Assembly (NCBI GenBank): GCA_973895155.1
Contig: OZ316894.1
Span: 26,412,001 to 26,476,000, forward strand
Source of the DNA: Marsupella aquatica
Taxonomy: Eukaryota > Marchantiophyta
DNA: 64,000 bases
Reading direction: 5' to 3'
Each line of letters starts with the position of its first letter. Position 1 is the stretch's first letter. The notes below the pieces were generated by a model. It did not search any database. It had not been told where the DNA came from and saw only the letters and a program-made list of their open reading frames with translations. This document shows positions 59,093 to 64,000 of this stretch, piece by piece. The translations under genes were made by a program, and so were the position numbers.

Positions 59093-62000
59093 ATGATGGC
59101 GTCGGACGGCGGCGGGGGAGGAGCTCTTGATGGAGAAGGAGGTTGGGGAATACGAAAGGCATCACAACCGCAGCTGCAACAATTGGAAACGACGACGATT
59201 ACTACGACCACCACTACCAGCCTTGGTGATGTAGGACGCGGGGGATATGGTGATTCGTCATACGGCGGTGGTGGTGGGAAATCGAGAGCTAATCGTCTGA
59301 AGAGCGGGAAAAAGGGTTTACCGTATGAGCGTCCGTCAATCGGAAGGAGTGCCGCGCCTGGTCCTCAGGCTGCCGCCATTCTGAGTGCTGCTTCTACTCG
59401 GGCGTTGTCTGAGAAAGCGCATGGAGCAAAAGCTTGGCTGGGTTCGGGGTTTTCGAAGATAATCTCCACCGGCGCCACATACCTGTACTCTTCAATGTTT
59501 CGACGCAACAATCTAGCACTACCAGCACCGTTGCCAGCCTTAGACGGTAAGTTAACATGCATGCTCTTTGAATCGATGGGATTTATAACGAAACGGGTTC
59601 CTGTTCTTCCCTAGGGTTGAAAGAATCAGAATTTCTCTTGTCACCAGGGATATGATCCGCTTACGTAACCTAAGTGGCAATGTATCTTCTGCTTCATTGT
59701 TGTTTGGCTTGACGAGTCTTGTCACTCGTCGTTATCTCCTTGACCATGCGTAGATATGAGACATTGGTTTATTTCACTGCCTCGTAAACCAGGTCAGGTC
59801 CTTCTTCACGAAGTCGTCGGTACACTGCGTCCCACATTTGCCAAGAAGCAGGTCAATCATAAAGTTTACTGTCCTGTGCTTGACAATTGAGTTGCTCATT
59901 GGAACACACTGTAACATGCTGAAGTTTCCTAAATGCTTTGTTCTAGTTAGGGCACATCCATAGTAGCGTGGATTACAAAGGACGGCGTGCAGCAGCACTT
60001 CTCTTCAGACTGCGCTGAGTAGGGTAGAGGAAGACGTTTCAATGCCAGTAGTGCAGTTCCGTTTGTAGATTGCGCGAGTTGCATCCTATCCTGGCGTACA
60101 ACGACTTGCATCGGGCGGTTCAGTGATTAGTCAGCTGAGGTTTCGTAGTAAGCGTTAGGACACAGTGGAAGCTGTTACTCTCAAATTTGATGCTGGCACG
60201 TAGCTGTAGCTACTGTGCAGTGCTACTTTTCAACCTTCCTCTCTCCCGCTCATTCGTGTGGGAGTTTTGTACCGGGTACCCACTTTTCATGGGTGTTCCG
60301 ATTCCGAGTCGTTGTGACGCGATTGTCGTTCCTGTCTGCAGTTGATGCACAGCAAGCGGATGAAGATGAGCAGATTTCGTTTCCGACAGTAGATCCTGTA
60401 AGTGTCTTCGGCCACAAGGGTTCTCGGTATGTTGAAGGAGGTCGCTTTCTCGATTGCAAATGCGAACTTTATGTCAAAGTCCGTATGTTAACAGAGATTC
60501 TGGAATTTGTTATTTCTCCGGTCCTCAGATTTGGATCAGGAAACCGTTCCTATATTATGGCGAGTACCTCTTCCTTCGAATCTTCCACGGCGCTCACTGG
60601 TCGTCTTTGCATGACCTCCGATTTCCTGTAAATGACTTTTCCGTGTTTATACTCGGATCTGCAGGACGATGATCAAGCGGGAAACGAGCAAAATGGCCTC
60701 GCCGAGAGACATAACCATGTCGAGCCTCAGGTGGCCAGTTCGAGCAACTTTGATGTGGAGAAATTGCTCGCTAAAAAGACGTTGTCAAGGTATGCAGAAC
60801 TTGTTTAATGTGACTCTCGCCGCAAGAGGAAACGCTTTCTTTATATAGCTTGATCATTTTTTGTGAAGGTCTTGAGAACTGTTTTGTGACCTGGCCACCT
60901 AAATGTGCACTCACTTGCATCATGTGAACCTGTCTGGGCTAGGGATGAATTTCAACGTTTGACAGAACTACTTCAGTCTAGGGTTGTCAGCAACGGGGTG
61001 GAGAAGAAGCACCAACCAAAGCACGTTGAGTTTGATATTAGAGCAAGTCGCCAGGATGTACTCCCTTCTGGTGGCAATCAGTCCGAGGCTCAGAGGTGGA
61101 GGCAAGATTTGCAGAAGTCCAGGGAAGAGAGGGAGAATTCTGTTCGAACTCTTACTGTTTATGAGAATGGCGGGCCGTCGTCTGCCACTCAAGTTGGACT
61201 ACCAGAGGTAAATGCCATTAGTGTTTGAGCAAGGCAACCTCAGCTTAGTTCTTTTTAATCCTTTTTCCTAGGTTATGGCCAGTTTGGCAAAGCTGCGACT
61301 GTCTTGTTTATTGAGGTTGTTGGTAAATTCCTTTCTGATTTCCAATTCTGATCTGTTGTCGTAACTGAGTACAATAGGTATAGTAAACGAATGAAATGTT
61401 GACTTCTTTTGTTTTAGATGCACCCGATATGGACTTGTGAGCCTTGCATCGTTGTGTGCCAAATGAGCGCAAATGCTAGCATATTGCAGAAATTAGGTGC
61501 TTGCCGATTCTTCACCATCGGTTCATCACTTTTTATCATATTTTGAAATGTCGGTTCTTTCTATTCCCATGTTGCATCCATGGTTCTTGTCGTCGTTGTG
61601 TAGTCATTCTGCATGACCTGTTGATCTGCGTAATGATCGAATTGCCGCTAACGAAGGGTTGGAAATTGTTTCGAATGCAGAGTTTAGATGCACTTACCGG
61701 TTCTCCTGTTGAGGTTGCAATAGCTTTCATGGGTGGCAGAGGCTCGAGGCTGGGCGAAAGTCCTTCGAAGGAGCCTCTTAACCAACGGGATGAAAATCGT
61801 ATGTCAAGTGGACCTCCTCCTTCGGTGAATCCACCTCAGACATCTTTGGCCAAGTGGAGTGCTCCTGATTTTTTGAATGAAGATCAGTTTGGAACCCCGC
61901 CTCCGCCAACTCTCGAATCATGGGGTCGTCATCGAACAATCTCTCGAACTCCTTACAGCAGACCTCTTCGTCTTCCACCTTCTAGAGAGGTACATTTTGT

Positions 62001-64000
62001 TTCAACTTGAATTTCTCGGCCTTGTTCCGACAATATCGATCTAAAGCTGCATTCAGATTCTGTAGCTCGTACATGTTTGGTTATTCTATGCCTATCATCA
62101 ATTAATCGGGAGTTCGTGCAGAGAGCGATTGATGGTACATTTGGAACTCCGTCTGCAACTCGCTGGACTCCTATTCGAACACCTGTTACAGGTGGTCGTG
62201 AGGTCAGTTTATCAAACCGTTTCTGTTTTTGACTAATCTCCTTAGAGTTTTTTGCGAAATGATCATTCCAATTTGTGTTCGTCGTTTGGCTCAGGGTTTC
62301 AACCTCTGGTGAAGTTAAAAAATCATCGGTGATGGCTCTGTTTTATTTCTGCAGCTGTAATGTTTGTTCTTTTTCCAACACAGATGCTGAAGAGGAGAAG
62401 TACCGTCCTGGACGAGGGTTGGAGTTCTGGTGGTCCTATAAGAAGGACAAGACACAAGTCAATAGTTTCTGCTACCCCATCCAACTTGAGTCAGTCAAGA
62501 GGATTCGCATTTCCAGCAACCCCTCTGCCTAGTTCTTCGCTATTGAGTCTCTCCTCACCCATTGGGGCCAAGCGCAGTGAAGTTACTCCGTCTTCGCGGA
62601 ATGCCTCACCGTCGGCAACCAAGGAGAAAAGTGCACTCACACCAAGTGGTAATTTCTATGTTCCGGCACAGTCAAGTGCAACAGCTCGGAAGATTTTGGA
62701 GACTCTTGAAAAAATGACTCCTTCTCCAAAAGGAAAATCTTTGGGGGATGAACTAGCTTATGTAAGAGAAAGGCCTCCCACCGCATTGACAGAGGGTATG
62801 CTAAATGATCAAGCTCGGAAGAGTATGACCTTTGTAGAATTCGCTAGTCCCAGTGATTCACGAGAACCAGGGCCATCTGGCAGAACTGCGGAGGAGTCGC
62901 TAAGGTCTTCATTCAAGACGTCTGATCCCAGCACAAAGGTCAAGGGGAAGGGCAAGGGACCTCTACCTTCAACTGAGAACGGACCTAGTGGGCCCGGTGG
63001 ATTGTTGACAGCACAAGAAAGAACCAGCACAGCAGATTGGTCTGCTAAGCAACCGTCTGTTAGACCCAAGGAAGCAGTCATTGTGACGGCACCTGGAAGT
63101 AATAAAGGCAAAGGTTTCCGGATGAACGCAGTTTTTGAGGTAAGTAGTTCACAGTATGCTGTCCATACTACCTTTTTCAGGTGTCTCTTACCTTGGCGCT
63201 TGTCTTTTTATCCTGCAAGGCAACCGATGTGGAATTACTGTCTGACATCACTCCCGCTGTTTCTTCGTTTTGGTTATTTTCCCTTGTTTATGATGTAGCT
63301 AATATAATCGTCAGGTTCATAAGCGACAACCAAGAATGCGTTAATTTTTCCAACACAGTCCGAGGTTCTCAGCCGAATTAAGGATGGGTGCTGAAGACGT
63401 TTTTCTGTGAAGATTGGTGTGCAAGTACATCAACAAAATTATTGTAGGAAATGTTCAGTGGCGACTAAGAGGAAAGCGACTAATTATTAACAACTTATTT
63501 ACAGGAGTCCGGTTCTGAAGACGAAGGTCGTAAGAGTATGTCGCCTCCTCCGCTGGCCACTTCAAAGATGCCGACAACATCGTCCATAAGCTCAATAATT
63601 ACACCTTCAGTATTCGGGGCTGCCAAATTGAGCCCGTCAGGCCCTGGCCTACCATCCTTTCCAGTGAGTGTTCCTGCGGTGGACACAGCCAAGGCTTTCT
63701 CATCTGCATTTTCCTTCCCTACGCGTGGTTCATTGGAAGGGCCTCCCACTCCCAAGGCCATGTCACCTGCGTCAACTTCTCCAAAGGCGAACGCAGCAAC
63801 TCCTCTCTTTCAATTTGCTCAGGCAGTTGAGCCACCAGCAGCATCAGGCTCGACTACGGAGGCTAGCAGTACACGTGTGCAAGCAGAGTCACAACCTGAG
63901 ACCAAGACTGAATTTTCTTTTGGGTGCGTATGCAATTCCTCGGTAGTTCCCTCAGTCATAGGTTTTGTTTTTACGAGTTGTCTTGTCTGTACAGGAACTT
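59093..64000 (+). CDS. NUP1: Plant nuclear pore protein NUP1/NUP136, 5' part (runs off window)
   Basis: Exons: 59093-59546, 60342-60397, 60665-60789, 60943-61207, 61681-61989, 62122-62202, 62384-63139, 63505-63923, and 63995 to the edge. Phase is kept and gives 823 residues so far. NUP1/NUP136 is a plant-specific FG nucleoporin of the nuclear basket, involved in nuclear shape and mRNA export. Supporting text is ISRTPYSRPLRLP in exon 5, LKRRSTVLDEG then GGPIRRTRHKS at the start of exon 7, and LTEGMLNDQARKSM in the same exon. FG-type motifs begin in exon 8 (SVFGAA, FSFG at its end), and the FG-rich C-terminus lies beyond the window. The first ATG is at 59093; the upstream frame starts only with GTG. 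The N-terminal region is Gly- and Thr-rich and probably disordered. Confidence 0.9.

Overview
This window is nuclear DNA from a plant. The genes have many short exons with GT-AG introns, intergenic DNA is AT-rich, plant-type telomere repeats (TTTAGGG) occur internally, and the gene families are plant-type: cyclin T of the CDKC/P-TEFb complex, PPX/PP4 phosphatase, a YSL oligopeptide-type transporter and the plant nucleoporin NUP1/NUP136. The loose gene spacing and decayed retroelements would suit a larger genome. The lineage cannot be fixed from the sequence; a non-flowering land plant (bryophyte, lycophyte or fern) is only a guess. I saw no bacterial features, CRISPR arrays, rRNA genes or convincing tRNA genes.

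Layout. Bases 1-106 are the last exon of a gene that enters from the left. Bases 1.2-10.1 kb are a repeat-rich block. It holds two local tandem repeat arrays, a 5'-truncated LINE on the minus strand with a 15-bp target-site duplication, a badly decayed Ty3/gypsy element and a small MITE-like element. A cyclin T gene lies on the plus strand at 11.15-15.66 kb (6 exons, 740 aa). Bases 15.7-30.1 kb are AT-rich with small repeats, apart from one intronless minus-strand gene at 20.05-22.02 kb. That gene encodes an unusual membrane-anchored L-type lectin with a proline-rich insert. The PP4/PPX catalytic subunit follows on the minus strand (33.57-30.15 kb, 8 exons, 304 aa). Bases 33.6-40.5 kb hold a C-rich minisatellite island, the second MITE copy and a minisatellite. 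A PhzF-family gene (43.62-40.59 kb, 6 exons, 347 aa) and a YSL transporter gene (51.40-47.07 kb, 7 exons, 725 aa) are both on the minus strand, with a third MITE-like element between them. Bases 51.4-59.1 kb contain a large inverted-repeat element with arms of about 600 bp. The NUP1/NUP136 gene starts at 59.09 kb on the plus strand and runs off the right edge.

For the five multi-exon genes I chained exons by hand from splice signals. In each case reading phase is kept from start codon to stop codon, or to the window edge for NUP1. These genes are unrelated housekeeping functions (transcription elongation, phosphatase signalling, metal-chelate transport, nuclear pore) and do not form a pathway.

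The best candidate for something undescribed is the lectin-like gene. Its lectin fold is interrupted by three copies of a Lys/Arg-Pro repeat, and the kinase usual in plant lectin receptors is replaced by a short basic tail. The 600-bp inverted-repeat element and the two-copy MITE family are the most interesting non-coding structures.
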